Shown piece by piece: positions 52,431 through 60,608 of a stretch of 64,000 nt of DNA. The position numbers and the translations under genes are program-made. Each line of letters begins with the position of its first letter. Position 1 is the first letter of the stretch. Location of the stretch: positions 2,542,001 through 2,606,000 of the forward strand of contig CP141893.1 in NCBI GenBank assembly GCA_036871055.1. The letters are read 5' to 3'. Source of the stretch: Bisbaumannia sp015645095 (GTDB lineage Bacteria; Pseudomonadota; Gammaproteobacteria; Pseudomonadales; Halomonadaceae). The notes beneath the pieces are model-generated. The model searched no databases. It worked only from the letters and a program-made list of their open reading frames with translations, and was not told the origin of the DNA.

Positions 52431-52467
52431 CGCGGGAGCCGCCCTGAGATTCAGGACGGCTCCCGCG
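52431..52467 (-). terminator. terminator between acpP and fabF
   Basis: A 17-bp stem with a single mismatch (CGCGGGAGCCG... around GAT) is followed on the minus strand by GTTTTTGTGC. It lies about 53 bp after the acpP stop. It should end many acpP transcripts and let acpP be made in excess of fabF. Confidence 0.82.
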
Positions 52468-52519
52468 ACGAAGCCTGACGGGGCTCCGTTACGCCGCGAC
52501 GAAGGCGGCACGCCCAGGC

Positions 52520-52753
52520 TTACTGGTGGGCGTTGACGTAGTCGATCGCTTCCTGAACGGTAGTGATCTTCTCGGCTTCTTCGTCGGGGATTTCGGTGTC
52601 GAATTCCTCTTCGAGCGCCATCACCAGTTCCACGGTGTCCAGGGAGTCGGCACCCAGGTCTTCGGTGAAAGAAGAAGTGTTCTGGATATCTTCTTCCTTG
52701 ACGTTCAGGCGCTCGGCCACAACCTTCTTCACGCGCTCTTCGATAGTGCTCAT
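52520..52753 (-). CDS. acpP: acyl carrier protein
   Basis: 77 residues, strongly acidic. Ser37 in GADSLDTVELVMALEEEF accepts 4'-phosphopantetheine. It carries acyl chains for fatty acid, lipid A and other pathways. It sits between fabG and fabF, with a 123-bp gap upstream and a terminator downstream that fit high, separate expression. Confidence 0.98.
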   Translation of the reverse strand: MSTIEERVKKVVAERLNVKEEDIQNTSSFTEDLGADSLDTVELVMALEEEFDTEIPDEEAEKITTVQEAIDYVNAHQ

Positions 52754-52876
52754 TCTCAAGTCACTCCAATCGTTCAAATAAGCCGCACGGAACCCCGTAC
52801 GAAATCCGCAAGCGAAGCTGCGGGGTAGTTTATAGACCGCACCTGAGGGACGCAACAGATGCGTCCCCCGGATGGA

Positions 52877-53620
52877 TCAGCGCATATTCATCCCGCCGTT
52901 GACCTGCAGGGTCTCGCCGGTGATATAGCCCGCCGCCTCGCTGGTCAGAAAGCCCACGGCGGCGGCGATCTCCTCGGGCTGGCCGAGCCGGCCGAGGGGA
53001 ATCTGGGTGAGCAGGGCCTCATGCTGTGCTTCGGGCAGGGCCTCGGTCATGTCGGTGGCGATAAAGCCCGGGGCCACCGAGTTGACGGTGATGGCGCGGC
53101 TCGCCACCTCCCGAGCCAGGGCGCGGGCGAAGCCCTCCATGCCGGCCTTGGCGGCGGCATAGTTGGCCTGCCCCAGGTTACCCATGGTGGCCACCACCGA
53201 ACTGATGTTGACGATGCGACCGAAGCGCGCCTTGGTCATGCCGCGCAGGCACGCCTTGCTGACCCGGTAGACCGACTTGAGGTTGGCGTCCATCACCGCA
53301 TCCCACTCGTCTTCCTTCATGCGCATCAGCAGGTTGTCGCGGGTGATGCCGGCGTTGTTGACCAGGATGGTGGGCGCCCCATAGGTCTCGTTGATCGCCT
53401 TGATCACCCCATCGACGCTGGCCGGATCGGTCACGTCCAGGCACAGGCCCGTGCCCTCGATGCCCTGAGCCTTCAGGTCGGCGGCGATCTTCTCGGCGCC
53501 CGCCTCGCTGGTGGCAGTACCGATCACGATGCGCCCCTGGCGGCCCAGCTCATGGGCGATGGCACGACCGATGCCGCGACTGGCGCCGGTCACCAGGGCA
53601 ATTCTGCGTTCGCTCGTCAT
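52877..53620 (-). CDS. fabG: 3-oxoacyl-ACP reductase
   Basis: 247 residues from ATG 53620; an in-frame TTG two codons earlier is less likely. Rossmann motif TGASRGIGRAIA, NNAGITRDNLLM, and the catalytic Ser-Tyr-Lys in NISSVVATMGNLGQANYAAAK, given in parts, are intact. It reduces 3-oxoacyl-ACP with NADPH. It lies between fabD and acpP. Confidence 0.97.
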   Translation of the reverse strand: MTSERRIALVTGASRGIGRAIAHELGRQGRIVIGTATSEAGAEKIAADLKAQGIEGTGLCLDVTDPASVDGVIKAINETYGAPTILVNNAGITRDNLLMRMKEDEWDAVMDANLKSVYRVSKACLRGMTKARFGRIVNISSVVATMGNLGQANYAAAKAGMEGFARALAREVASRAITVNSVAPGFIATDMTEALPEAQHEALLTQIPLGRLGQPEEIAAAVGFLTSEAAGYITGETLQVNGGMNMR

Positions 53621-53661
53621 AATCAATCCTGAAAAAGTTTGAGTCCGTAGTGGTCGAGGGA

Positions 53662-54612
53662 TCAGCCGGCCAGCTCGCGAGCCAGCTCGAGGGCCGTATC
53701 CAGGCTGTCCGGGTCATTGATGGCGACCCCCTTGCTGCCCCGCACGATGCGCTTGCCGAGACCGGTCAGCACCTTGCCGGGGCCACACTCCACGAACAGC
53801 TCGGCGCCCTCGCCGGCCATCGCCTCGATGCACTCGGTCCAGCGCACCGGGCGATAAAGCTGCTCCACCAGGCGAGTGCGCAGGCTGTCCAGGTCATCGT
53901 GGGCCCGAGCGTCCACGTTCTGCACCACCGTATAGCGCGGCGCGCGCAGCTCGATGGCCTCCATGGCCGCGGCCAGGCGCTCGGCGGCGGGACGCATCAG
54001 CTCGCAGTGGGAAGGTACCGACACCGGCAGTGGCAGGGCGCGCTTGGCACCGGCCTCCTGACACAGGGCGATGGCCCGCTCCACCGCGGCCTTGGCCCCG
54101 GCGATCACCACCTGACCGGGCGCATTATAGTTGACCGCGGCCACCACGCCAGCGCCGGAGGCTTCCCGGCAGGCCGCCTCAACGGCGGCATTCTCCAGGC
54201 CCAGCACCGCGGCCATGGCCCCCTCGCCGGCGGGCACCGCTTCCTGCATCGCCTCGCCGCGCAGACGCACCAGCTTGATGCCCTCGGCGAAGGTCATCAC
54301 CCCGGCACAGACCATGGCGCTGTATTCGCCCAGGCTATGACCGGCCATGGCACCGGGGCGCGGGCCTTCCAGCTCCTGCCAGACCCGCCAGGTGGCGACG
54401 CTGGAGGCCAGCAGGGCCGGCTGGGTGCAGGCGGTGGCATTGAGGGCCTCGGCGGGCCCCTCCTGCACCACATGCCAGAGGTCGTAGCCGAGGGCCTCCG
54501 AGGCCTCCTCGAAGGTGGTACGTACCACGCTGTAGCGCTCGGCCAGTTCCCGCAGCATGCCGACCTGCTGGGAACCCTGCCCGGGGAAGACGAGGGCCAA
54601 GGATTGGGTCAT
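53662..54612 (-). CDS. fabD: malonyl-CoA:ACP transacylase
   Basis: 316 residues from ATG 54612, with AAGGTGAT upstream. FPGQGSQQVGM near the N-terminus and the nucleophilic Ser in MAGHSLGEYSAMV (about residue 91) identify it. QNVDAR and a His in the VPSHCELM segment complete the active site. It charges ACP with malonate. fabH is absent between it and plsX. Confidence 0.97.
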   Translation of the reverse strand: MTQSLALVFPGQGSQQVGMLRELAERYSVVRTTFEEASEALGYDLWHVVQEGPAEALNATACTQPALLASSVATWRVWQELEGPRPGAMAGHSLGEYSAMVCAGVMTFAEGIKLVRLRGEAMQEAVPAGEGAMAAVLGLENAAVEAACREASGAGVVAAVNYNAPGQVVIAGAKAAVERAIALCQEAGAKRALPLPVSVPSHCELMRPAAERLAAAMEAIELRAPRYTVVQNVDARAHDDLDSLRTRLVEQLYRPVRWTECIEAMAGEGAELFVECGPGKVLTGLGKRIVRGSKGVAINDPDSLDTALELARELAG

Positions 54613-54662
54613 GACTATCACCTTTACGTATTTTATTCGTCGATTCAGCAGGTTCCGATCCC

Positions 54663-54698
54663 GCTATCGTCTCGACCGCCCGCGGCCGAGACGATAGC
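54663..54698. other. hairpin between plsX and fabD
   Basis: A 12-bp perfect stem, GCTATCGTCTCG and CGAGACGATAGC, encloses a 12-nt GC-rich loop. No T run follows on the minus strand, so it is more likely an mRNA-stability or processing element than a terminator. Confidence 0.6.
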
Positions 54699-54718
54699 CG
54701 ACCGCCCACCCGGATCGG

Positions 54719-55735
54719 TCAAGCCCGATGGCCTCCCAGGGCCCGCTCCAGATGCCCCGGCAACTCACGGCGCCCCTCTTCGACGGCCCGCGCCACCGCA
54801 TAGGCGAAGCCCTCGGCACTGGCACTACCGTGACTCTTGACCACGATCCCCTTCAGGCCCAGCAGGCTGGCCCCATTGTAGCGCACCGGATCGAGCTCAT
54901 TCTTGAGCTGGCGCAGGGCCGGGCGCGCCAGGGCCGCCACCAGGCGCCCGCTCCAGCGCGCCTCGAAGGCCCGCTGCACCCGCTCCACCAGGAGCCTGGC
55001 CAGCCCCTCGCTGGCCTTGAGCACCGCGTTGCCCACGAAGCCGTCGCAGACCACCACGTCGACCTCGCCGGCGAAGATATCACCGCCCTCGACGAAGCCG
55101 CGGTAATCCAGCCCCGCCAGCTCGCGCAGCCGGGCGTCCGCCTCGCGCACGCTGGCCGGCCCCTTGGTGCCCTCCACGCCCACGTTGAGCAGGGCCACCC
55201 GAGGAGCGGCCAGCCCATCGATACAGCGCGCCATGGCCTCGCCGAGGCGGGCGAAGTCTACCAAGCGCGCCGCCGGCGCATCCACGTTGGCGCCCAGGTC
55301 GAGCAGGTAGCAGTGGCCACCACGCCGCGTCGGGATGGCGGTGCTGATGGCAGGGCGCGGAATCCCGGCCACCATGCCCAGCTCACGCCGCGCCAGGGCC
55401 ATCAGGGCCCCGGTATTGCCGGCGCTGACTCCGGCGTCGGCCCGCCCCTGGGCCACCCACTCCAACATCATGGCCAGGCTGGTGTCGCGGGGCGCACGCA
55501 GGGCCACCGAAGGCCGCATGGCCTGGTCGATCACATGGGGGGAGTGACAAAGGGAGAGGCGCGCCTGGTATTGGGCCAGTCGCCTGGGCAGGGCATCGAG
55601 CTCCGCAGCGAGTTGCTGCTCGGGCCCGAACAGGGAAACTTCGAGGGCGGGGTTGGCCGCCAGGGCCAGGGCCGCCCCCTGCACGGTGGCACGGGGACCC
55701 AGGTCCCCGCCCATCGCATCGATGGCGAGTCTCAC
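54719..55735 (-). CDS. plsX: phosphate acyltransferase PlsX
   Basis: 338 residues starting MRLAIDAMGGDLGPRATVQG. ALRAPRDTSLAMMLEWVAQG, SAGNTGALMALARRELG and VVVCDGFVGNAVLKASEGLA are PlsX blocks. It forms acyl-phosphate from acyl-ACP for PlsY in phospholipid synthesis. It lies 36 bp after rpmF, the conserved rpmF-plsX pair. Confidence 0.96.
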   Translation of the reverse strand: MRLAIDAMGGDLGPRATVQGAALALAANPALEVSLFGPEQQLAAELDALPRRLAQYQARLSLCHSPHVIDQAMRPSVALRAPRDTSLAMMLEWVAQGRADAGVSAGNTGALMALARRELGMVAGIPRPAISTAIPTRRGGHCYLLDLGANVDAPAARLVDFARLGEAMARCIDGLAAPRVALLNVGVEGTKGPASVREADARLRELAGLDYRGFVEGGDIFAGEVDVVVCDGFVGNAVLKASEGLARLLVERVQRAFEARWSGRLVAALARPALRQLKNELDPVRYNGASLLGLKGIVVKSHGSASAEGFAYAVARAVEEGRRELPGHLERALGGHRA

Positions 55736-55771
55736 GCCCGGGCGTCGAGCGTCGCCAAGGATGACGCCGAC

Positions 55772-55942
55772 TTAAGCGTCGACGACCTTGCGGCCACGGT
55801 AGAAGCCGTCCGGGGAGACGTGGTGGCGCAGGTGAGTGGTACCGGTTTCCTTGTCCTGGGACAGGGCCGGGGCGCTCAGGGCGTCGTGGCTACGACGCAT
55901 GCCGCGCTTGGAACGGGTCTTGCGGTTCTGTTGGACAGCCAT
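55772..55942 (-). CDS. rpmF: 50S ribosomal protein L32
   Basis: 56 residues from ATG 55942, starting MAVQQNRKTRSKRGMRRSHD and ending DGFYRGRKVVDA. This is the standard bacterial L32 of the cysteine-free type (no CxxC zinc motif). It is between yceD and plsX, linking ribosome supply with lipid synthesis as in Escherichia coli. Confidence 0.98.
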   Translation of the reverse strand: MAVQQNRKTRSKRGMRRSHDALSAPALSQDKETGTTHLRHHVSPDGFYRGRKVVDA

Positions 55943-55976
55943 GGGTGTATCACTCCAGAGTGCTTCGTCAATGAAA

Positions 55977-56504
55977 TCAGTGTTTGCCTTTCAGGGTGCG
56001 CAACACCTCGAAAGGACTGGCAGCAGGCTTTTCCGAGGCCTCGGAGTCCGCCCCGCTGGTCAGCTGGTCGCGAGAGACGCGACACTGCGTCTCGTCGTGG
56101 TAAACCACCTGGGGCAGGCTCAGGAGGAGTTCATCCTCGACCACCGTCAGGAGGTTCAGCTGTTCGTTCTCCACCAGGACCGGCTCGAGGTAGCCGGGCA
56201 GGTTCGCCGCCTGGGCGTCGCTGCTGACCACCCCCAGCTGGAAATGGCTCTCGACCCGGGTCGCCATCGGCGTCAGGCAACGCCGACACGGCAGGCTGAC
56301 CTCGGCCTCGAGCCAGCCTTCGATGGTACGCCGCCCCTGAGGGTCGATGGCGAAGTCGAGGCGCACCTGGCAGTGCCCCGTCTGGGGCCCCGCCTCGTCC
56401 ACCAGGCGTAGCAAGGCATCCAGCGCCAGCTGGCCCTGGAGGCTTTCGCCATTGGCGGCCAGCCGGTGCGGCTCGACCTGTCGGGGGAGTTGAGTCTTGG
56501 ACAT
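55977..56504 (-). CDS. yceD: YceD family (DUF177) protein
   Basis: 175 residues from ATG 56504. CRRCLTPM near residue 74 and the acidic VEDELLLSLPQVVYHDETQC segment are hallmarks of DUF177. The family is linked to 23S rRNA or ribosome assembly in plants and bacteria and nearly always precedes rpmF. It is divergent from maf. Confidence 0.93.
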   Translation of the reverse strand: MSKTQLPRQVEPHRLAANGESLQGQLALDALLRLVDEAGPQTGHCQVRLDFAIDPQGRRTIEGWLEAEVSLPCRRCLTPMATRVESHFQLGVVSSDAQAANLPGYLEPVLVENEQLNLLTVVEDELLLSLPQVVYHDETQCRVSRDQLTSGADSEASEKPAASPFEVLRTLKGKH

Positions 56505-56619
56505 AGGCGCGCAATGATAGGCACTCCCCCCGCCCCTGTCAAAGCGCGTATTGCCGCCTATCGGACCTTTGCGGCCAATTCGCCATGGGGCGGTCATGCC
56601 CCGCCATGATGGAGCCCCT

Positions 56620-57201
56620 ATGACGCGCCTGGTTCTGGCCTCGCAATCCCGCTGGCGTCGCCAGCTGCTCGACCGCCTGCAACTGCCCTATGCCTGGGCC
56701 ACCCCCGATATCGACGAGACACCGCGTCCCGGCGAGTCCCCCCAGGCCCTGGTGCATCGCCTGTCGCTGGCCAAGGCCAGCCGCCTGGCCGATGACTACC
56801 CGAGCCACCTGATCATCGGCTCCGACCAGGTGGCCCTGTTCGATGGCGAGATCCTCGGCAAGCCCGCCGACGAGGCCGCCGCCCGGGCTCAGCTGGCACG
56901 CTTCTCCGGGCATCGCGTGCGTTTCCTGACCGGCCTGGCCCTGCTCGACACCGCCGCCGGCCGCCACTGGGTCTGCCACGAACCCTTCGACGTGCACTTC
57001 CGACGCCTCAGCGAGACGGAGATCGCCACCTATGTCGAGCGCGAGCGCCCGCTGGAGTGCGCCGGCAGCTTCCGCATGGAGGGCCTGGGCATCACCCTCT
57101 TCGAGCGCCTGGAGGGCGACGACCCCAACAGCCTGATCGGCCTGCCGCTGATCCGCCTCTGCGCCCTGCTACGGGAAGCAGGCCTCGATCCGCTCGGCTA
57201 A
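56620..57201 (+). CDS. Maf-family nucleotide pyrophosphatase (YceF type)
   Basis: 193 residues from ATG 56620, preceded by GGAG. LVLASQSRWRRQLLDRLQLP at the start and IIGSDQVALFDGEILGKP (about residue 64) are Maf motifs. YceF-type members hydrolyse modified nucleotides such as m7GTP. The gene adjoins yceD-rpmF-plsX as in many gammaproteobacteria. Confidence 0.93.
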   Translation: MTRLVLASQSRWRRQLLDRLQLPYAWATPDIDETPRPGESPQALVHRLSLAKASRLADDYPSHLIIGSDQVALFDGEILGKPADEAAARAQLARFSGHRVRFLTGLALLDTAAGRHWVCHEPFDVHFRRLSETEIATYVERERPLECAGSFRMEGLGITLFERLEGDDPNSLIGLPLIRLCALLREAGLDPLG

Positions 57202-57204
57202 AGC

Positions 57205-57322
57205 CTAAAAGCTGGAAGCTGGATAGCCGCCTAATGTGAATCGCCCCCATGGCAAGGCCATGGGGGCGATGTTTCTTCCAGCGTCAAGCTTAAGGCTTCA
57301 AGCTCCGGACGCAGTCCGGGCG
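57205..57322. repeat. dispersed intergenic repeat, copy 2 (at maf/sppA junction)
   Basis: This matches 17372-17480: AAGCTGGATAGCC, TGTGAATCGCCCCCATGG, the hairpin, CCAGCGTCAAGC and CTCCGGACGCAGTCCGGGCGG in the same order. It contains extra AAGCTTAAGGCTT sequence. It again lies between convergent genes and just before a stop codon. Confidence 0.75.
57240..57270. terminator. terminator between maf and sppA
   Basis: A 14-bp perfect stem, ATCGCCCCCATGGC and its complement around AAG, is followed by GTTTCTT on the plus strand. It is part of the dispersed repeat and serves a convergent gene pair. Confidence 0.82.
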
Positions 57323-57323
57323 G

Positions 57324-58400
57324 TTAGTGGAGTTGGTAGCGCAACGGCGACTGGGTGGTGGGCAGGCCGACCCACTCGGCGGCGACACGGCCGAAGTGCC
57401 GGGTCAGGCGCTCGAAGGGGTCCAGCCGCGGAGTGTAGTCCTGCATCCGCTCTATACCCATCTCCCGAGCCAGGCCATCGAGGCTCTGCAAGCCATCCAC
57501 CAGCCCCAGCTCGACGCCCTGCTCGCCGCTCCACACCAGGCCGGAGAAGAGTCGCGGATCGTCACCCAGGCGCTCGCCGCGCCCCTCCCGCACCGCCTCG
57601 ATAAATTGCCAGTGAGTGGTCTCCAGCACCTCCTGCCAGAAGCGTGCCTGCTCCGGGGCGATGGCCGAGAACGGGTCGAGGAAGGCCTTGTTGTCCCCCG
57701 CGGCGAAGACCCGCCGCTCCACCCCCAGGCGATCGATGGCCTCCTCCAGCCCGAAACTGGCGAAGATCACCCCGATGGAGCCCACCAGGCTGGCCGGGGC
57801 GGCATAGATCTCGTCAGCGGCGGCGGCAATATAATAGGCCCCGCTGGCACCAATATCCTCGATCACGGCGAAGACCGGCTTGTCGCCCTGAGCACGCAGG
57901 CGACGGATCTCCTCGTAGATGCGCTGGGACTGCACCGGACTCCCCCCGGGACTGTCGATGCGCAGCACCACCGCCGCCGCGGACTCCGCCCGCCAGGCCC
58001 GGTTAAGCCCCTCGATGATCCGCTCGGCACTGGCCGGCGAGTCGCTGTCGATCACCCCCTTGACCTCCACCACCCCCAGATGGCGCTCGGTGACCGCCGA
58101 CGGCTGGCCGGCGATAAAGAGCCCATAGAGGGTGGTACCCAGGGAGGCGAGGATCAGCGCCGCGAAGAAGAAGCGGAAGAACAGCGTCCAGCGTCGCGAG
58201 CGACGCTGCTCCGCCAGCACGCCGCCCACCCAGCGGTCGAGCATCTCCACCTGGGCCAGGCGCTGGCGCTCGCGCAGGGTTTCGGCATCCTCGCCGGAGG
58301 GCGCGGCACCGTCGCCGCTCGCCCCTCGCGGCGGCGGCGCCTCGCCGGGCTTGATCTCCGGCCCCTGGGTCCAGCGGTCATCGGGCTTGTCATCGCTCAT
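57324..58400 (-). CDS. sppA: signal peptide peptidase SppA, short form
   Basis: 358 residues from ATG 58400 after GAGGAGCAGGA. One membrane helix (about residues 80-98) follows a cytoplasmic N-terminal region. The peptidase S49 domain has RIDSPGGSPVQSQRIYEEI, the nucleophilic Ser in DIGASGAYYIAAAAD and PASLVGSIGVI. It degrades cleaved signal peptides in the membrane. This is the single-domain form rather than the 67-kDa Escherichia coli form. Confidence 0.93.
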   Translation of the reverse strand: MSDDKPDDRWTQGPEIKPGEAPPPRGASGDGAAPSGEDAETLRERQRLAQVEMLDRWVGGVLAEQRRSRRWTLFFRFFFAALILASLGTTLYGLFIAGQPSAVTERHLGVVEVKGVIDSDSPASAERIIEGLNRAWRAESAAAVVLRIDSPGGSPVQSQRIYEEIRRLRAQGDKPVFAVIEDIGASGAYYIAAAADEIYAAPASLVGSIGVIFASFGLEEAIDRLGVERRVFAAGDNKAFLDPFSAIAPEQARFWQEVLETTHWQFIEAVREGRGERLGDDPRLFSGLVWSGEQGVELGLVDGLQSLDGLAREMGIERMQDYTPRLDPFERLTRHFGRVAAEWVGLPTTQSPLRYQLH

Positions 58401-58425
58401 GGCATCCTGCTCCTCAATCAACGAC

Positions 58426-59076
58426 TCACTGGTGCAACCAGTCGATCAGCGCCTCGAAGCGCTCGGCCACGAAGGTGGGTCGGCTCGCCGCCAGCCGCTC
58501 CGGGGCATGCACCCCGTAGGTGACCGCCACGCGATCCATCCCCAGGGCCCGGGCCATCTCCAGGTCATACTCGGTATCCCCCACCATCAGCGCCTCCTCC
58601 ACCGGCACCATCAGTTCCGCCAGCAGTTCCTCGAGCATCAAGGGGTGAGGCTTGGAGCGGGTCTCGTCGGCGGTGCGGCTGGCATGGAACCAGGCGCCGC
58701 TGCCGTTGGCGGCGAACACCCGATTCAGGCCACGCCGACTCTTGCCGGTGGCTACCGCCAGGCGCTGTTCGGCGCGGCCGCGCAGCCGCGCGATGCCGTC
58801 CTCGACCCCGGGAAAGAAGGCCATGGGAGCCTGGTCGGCGGCGACGAAATGGTGGGTATAGCGCTCGCGCAGGCGTTCGGCCTGGTCGGCGGCGATGCCC
58901 GGACACATCCTGGCGATCGCCTCCGGCAGCCCCAGGCCGATGATATCGCGAACGCTCTCGGCGGAAAGCTCGCCCCAGCCGGCATCCCGGGCCGCCGCCT
59001 GCATGCAGCCGACGATCCGCGACTCCGAGTCCATCAGGGTGCCATCCCAGTCGAAAATAATCAGTCGATAACGCAT
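58426..59076 (-). CDS. HAD-family phosphatase (phosphoglycolate phosphatase-like)
   Basis: 216 residues. Asp nucleophile and acid/base are in IFDWDGTLMDSE; LAVATGKSRRGLNRV, KPHPLMLEELL and MVGDTEYDLEMA complete the HAD motifs. A helical cap lies at about 17-85. It follows rluC by 12 bp, the same pairing as in many gammaproteobacteria. The substrate is unknown; Gph-like or pyrophosphatase-like activity is possible. Confidence 0.9.
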   Translation of the reverse strand: MRYRLIIFDWDGTLMDSESRIVGCMQAAARDAGWGELSAESVRDIIGLGLPEAIARMCPGIAADQAERLRERYTHHFVAADQAPMAFFPGVEDGIARLRGRAEQRLAVATGKSRRGLNRVFAANGSGAWFHASRTADETRSKPHPLMLEELLAELMVPVEEALMVGDTEYDLEMARALGMDRVAVTYGVHAPERLAASRPTFVAERFEALIDWLHQ

Positions 59077-59088
59077 GGAATCCTCGAT

Positions 59089-60036
59089 TCAGGAGAGGCG
59101 GCGGGCGCGGCTCAGCACCGTCTCCAGCTCGTCCCCCAGGGGCGCCTTGATCTGCACCGGGCGCCCGCTGGTGGGCTCGGGGAAGGTCAGGGCCGCGGCG
59201 TGCAGGAAGAGTCGTCCCAGCCCCAGGCGCCGCGCCAGCACCGCCCCCTCCCGGGAGCCGTACTTGTCGTCACCCAGCAGCGGATGGCCAGCATGGGCGG
59301 CGTGCACGCGAATCTGGTGGGTGCGCCCGGTGACCGGCTCGGCCTCCACCAGGGTCGCGCCGGCGAAGGCCTCGCGCACCGCGAAGCGAGTCCGCGACAC
59401 CTTGCCTTCCGGGTCGACCCGCACCCGCCGCTCGCCGTTGCCCGCCTCATAGCGGTCGAGCCGTGCACTGACGAAATCGCGCCGCGCCGGCCAGCGCCCG
59501 GCCACCAGGGCCAGGTACTGCTTGTCCATCTGGCGCTGCTTGAGGGCGTTGTTGAGGGAGAGCAGCGCCGGGCGCGACTTGGCCAGCAGCAGGCAGCCGG
59601 AGGTGTCGCGATCCAGGCGATGCACCAGCTCCAGGAAGTCGAGATCCTCGCGCACCTGGCGCAGCGCCTCGATCAGGCCGATCTTGACCCCGCTGCCGCC
59701 ATGCACGGCGAGCCCCGACGGCTTGTTGATCACCAGCCAGTCGCGCCCCTCGAGCAGCACGTTACCGGCCAGCAGGTTGCGCAGGCTCTCGCTGACCTCG
59801 CGCACCGCCTCCTCCGGGGCCAGACGCAGCGGCGGAATGCGTACCACGTCACCCAGGGCCAGGCGATAGTCCGCCTTGACCCGCTTCTTGTTGACCCTCA
59901 CCTCACCCTTGCGCACGATGCGATAGACCAGGGTCTTGGGGGCCCCCTTGAGGCGGGTACGCAGGAAATTATCGATGCGCTGACCCACCTGGCCCTCGGC
60001 GACTTCCACCCACTGCACCTCGCGCCCTTCGGCCAT
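59089..60036 (-). CDS. rluC: 23S rRNA pseudouridine synthase RluC
   Basis: 315 residues. An S4 RNA-binding domain (about residues 17-75) precedes the RluA-type catalytic domain with HRLDRDTSGCLLLAKS, where Asp is the nucleophile, and PVTGRTHQIRVHAAHAGHPL in parts. RluC modifies 23S positions 955, 2504 and 2580 in Escherichia coli. The position divergent from rne is the conserved one. Confidence 0.95.
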   Translation of the reverse strand: MAEGREVQWVEVAEGQVGQRIDNFLRTRLKGAPKTLVYRIVRKGEVRVNKKRVKADYRLALGDVVRIPPLRLAPEEAVREVSESLRNLLAGNVLLEGRDWLVINKPSGLAVHGGSGVKIGLIEALRQVREDLDFLELVHRLDRDTSGCLLLAKSRPALLSLNNALKQRQMDKQYLALVAGRWPARRDFVSARLDRYEAGNGERRVRVDPEGKVSRTRFAVREAFAGATLVEAEPVTGRTHQIRVHAAHAGHPLLGDDKYGSREGAVLARRLGLGRLFLHAAALTFPEPTSGRPVQIKAPLGDELETVLSRARRLS

Positions 60037-60608
60037 GCACTCTACTCCTGTCGAACCCGTGGAAAACCCCTAGTCTACCGCACTCCCGGGCCGCTGAGGT
60101 CAATTGCTGCACCCCCCTATTGCTGTTATATTCCGAAGTCGCTCAGATGGGCGACAAGCGCCCGGCGATTGCGCCTGCCTCATCGACACGCAGGCCCGAG
60201 CGACGGATCGAGTGACCGCGATGCCGCCACGGCGACATCTCGGCACCGAATAGCGAAAGAACAGAATTGCAACGCCACGCCCGCCCCGGCCGTTCACTTC
60301 CTGGCATGGAATGGCGACCGGGCACGGGAGTTAACAACAGCGTGCCGAAGGCCGGCGTTGGCGAATCGATGAATGCCAGGTGTTGGTGGTGACCGCGGAA
60401 CCGGATGAGACGACCTCACCGAGACATGTTCCGCCTCCACCCCGTACTCAACATGGTCATGCCGTACCGGCGGCGCTACAAGGCTCCGGTAAGGCCGGGC
60501 GCACACGCATCCGCGACATGCGCTGAGCACAAGCACGCTGCACCCAGCGGTTCGTCGACGCCGTTGCTCGAGGGCTGCCTACCGGCACGCCCCAACAAGC
60601 GAGACGAC
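60037..60608 (+). promoter_or_regulatory. rluC-rne divergent region and long rne leader
   Basis: A 572-bp gap without a credible gene. A sigma-70-like promoter toward rne is TTGCTG (60104-60109), a 17-bp spacer and TATATT (60127-60132); it would give a leader of about 470 bases. Long leaders that bind RNase E and feed back on rne are known from Escherichia coli. No single stable hairpin was resolved by eye. Confidence 0.5.
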
